This document shows positions 63,805 through 64,000 of a stretch of 64,000 nucleotides of DNA, piece after piece (the stretch's first letter is position 1; every line of letters begins with the position of its first letter). The stretch spans positions 1 through 64,000 of the forward strand of contig JAFQBD010000050.1 in the NCBI GenBank assembly GCA_017416795.1. Reading direction: 5' to 3'. Below the pieces are notes generated by a model. It ran no database searches. It had not been told where the DNA came from and saw nothing but the letters and a program-made list of their open reading frames with translations. The DNA comes from Bacillota bacterium. Its GTDB lineage: Bacteria; Bacillota; Clostridia; Peptostreptococcales; Anaerovoracaceae. The translations under genes were made by a program, and so were the position numbers.

Positions 63805-63850
63805 TATTATTAGTAGTAATAGTAATAGGGCCTGTTGAAACTGTTGATAA
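63805..63850. promoter_or_regulatory. Candidate origin unwinding element in the dnaA-dnaN gap
   Basis: Eight triplets TAT TAT TAG TAG TAA TAG TAA TAG (63805-63828) abut GGCC (63829-63832) and two adjoining 9-mers, TGTTGAAAC (63833-63841) and TGTTGATAA (63842-63850). This matches the order trio repeats, GC cluster, paired DnaA boxes described for the Bacillus basal unwinding element. Confidence 0.65.
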
Positions 63851-63937
63851 CTTCTGTAAGCCTTAAAACTACTGGATTATTTATTATTTAAAATCTGTTG
63901 ATAACTTGTTTTTTTGATCAACATGTACTGTTGATAA
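63842..63937. repeat. DnaA-box-like repeats (three exact copies)
   Basis: TGTTGATAA (reverse TTATCAACA, one base from the consensus TTATCCACA) occurs at 63842-63850, 63896-63904 and 63929-63937, all in the same orientation, with near-copies at 63833 and, inverted, within TTGATCAACA near 63915. Such clustering is expected at oriC. Confidence 0.75.
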
Positions 63938-64000
63938 TTATTGTATATCTGTTTTGAGCTGTTTTATCTCATCTGCAAGGACACTGTTTACTTTTATCTC
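63938..64000 (-). CDS. dnaA: Chromosomal replication initiator DnaA (partial, last 20 residues)
   Basis: The minus strand reads 20 codons to TAA at 63938-63940, ending KQLKTDIQ, which fits the helical C terminus of DnaA beyond its DNA-binding domain. Identification relies on position next to the DnaA boxes and dnaN and on the pattern of acidic/Leu/Lys residues, since most of the gene is outside the window. Confidence 0.75.
   Translation of the reverse strand, partial: EIKVNSVLADEIKQLKTDIQ

Noticed and set aside
63600..63866. An 88-codon plus-strand frame over the dnaN start and origin gap
   Set aside because: Antisense to dnaN and crosses the DnaA-box region; no ribosome site or family resemblance.

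Overview
The window reads as chromosomal DNA of an anaerobic, amino-acid-fermenting Firmicute of class Clostridia. The evidence is the yybS-gdpP-rplI-dnaB and dnaA-dnaN-recF-gyrB-gyrA orders, strong AGGAGG ribosome sites, a ferredoxin-dependent 2-oxoacid oxidoreductase, a clostridial-type hbd, Hsp33, DUF1934/DUF1846/DUF1847/DUF2148 proteins and a LysM-G5-M23 protein. A family-level placement would be a guess. No insertion sequence, prophage, CRISPR array or rRNA gene was seen. Every gap over 200 bases is described, and no gene-free stretch exceeds about 300 bases.

The right edge holds the replication origin. The last codons of dnaA (minus strand) end at 63938. The dnaA-dnaN gap carries DnaA-box-like repeats, a short GC cluster and a run of TAG/TAA triplets. 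The leftward fork then passes dnaN, recF, gyrB-gyrA-trpS, the rpsF-ssb-rpsR operon, yybS-gdpP-rplI-dnaB-dnaD, a large M23 protein, the kor operon and sulP. Nearly all of these are co-directional with replication. Sequence at 60-64 kb is visibly more AT-rich than the aro region.

Layout from left to right: rho (cut by the edge); an APC permease plus RocB-like peptidase operon; hbd; an amidohydrolase and pgi; a regulatory island (8.6-12.0 kb) with a small secreted protein convergent with an ECF sigma/anti-sigma pair, plus three XRE regulators; a five-gene operon hslO-DUF1934-miniprotein-DUF1846-AEC transporter; an HtrA protease and a DUF134 regulator; an aromatic amino acid operon (18.1-26.1 kb, plus strand); tRNA-Arg(CCT); DUF1847; a small NrdD-like protein; dihydropyrimidinase/carbamoylase/alanine racemase; a lipoprotein-SDR-VUT transporter group; tRNA-Leu(TAG); sulP; korABDC.

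The aro operon encodes DAHP synthase, prephenate dehydrogenase, AroB, AroA, AroC, chorismate mutase/prephenate dehydratase and a fused AroE-AroK. It covers the route to prephenate and phenylpyruvate except for 3-dehydroquinate dehydratase. It is preceded by a good promoter, a 28-codon leader peptide crowded with Phe and Tyr codons, and mutually exclusive RNA hairpins ending in a terminator. This has the organisation of a ribosome-mediated attenuator, which would be unusual for a Firmicute. I consider it the most notable element here.

Other leads are a sharply bounded AT-rich patch across the 3' halves of two convergent genes (secreted protein and anti-sigma factor); a perfect 17-bp hairpin that buries the sulP ribosome site; duplicated terminators upstream of the VUT transporter; a Prli42-like 30-residue membrane miniprotein; a GdpP without its usual membrane anchor; an M23 protein with about 500 residues of cytoplasmic coiled coil; and likely pseudoenzymes of the shikimate kinase and HD-hydrolase folds.
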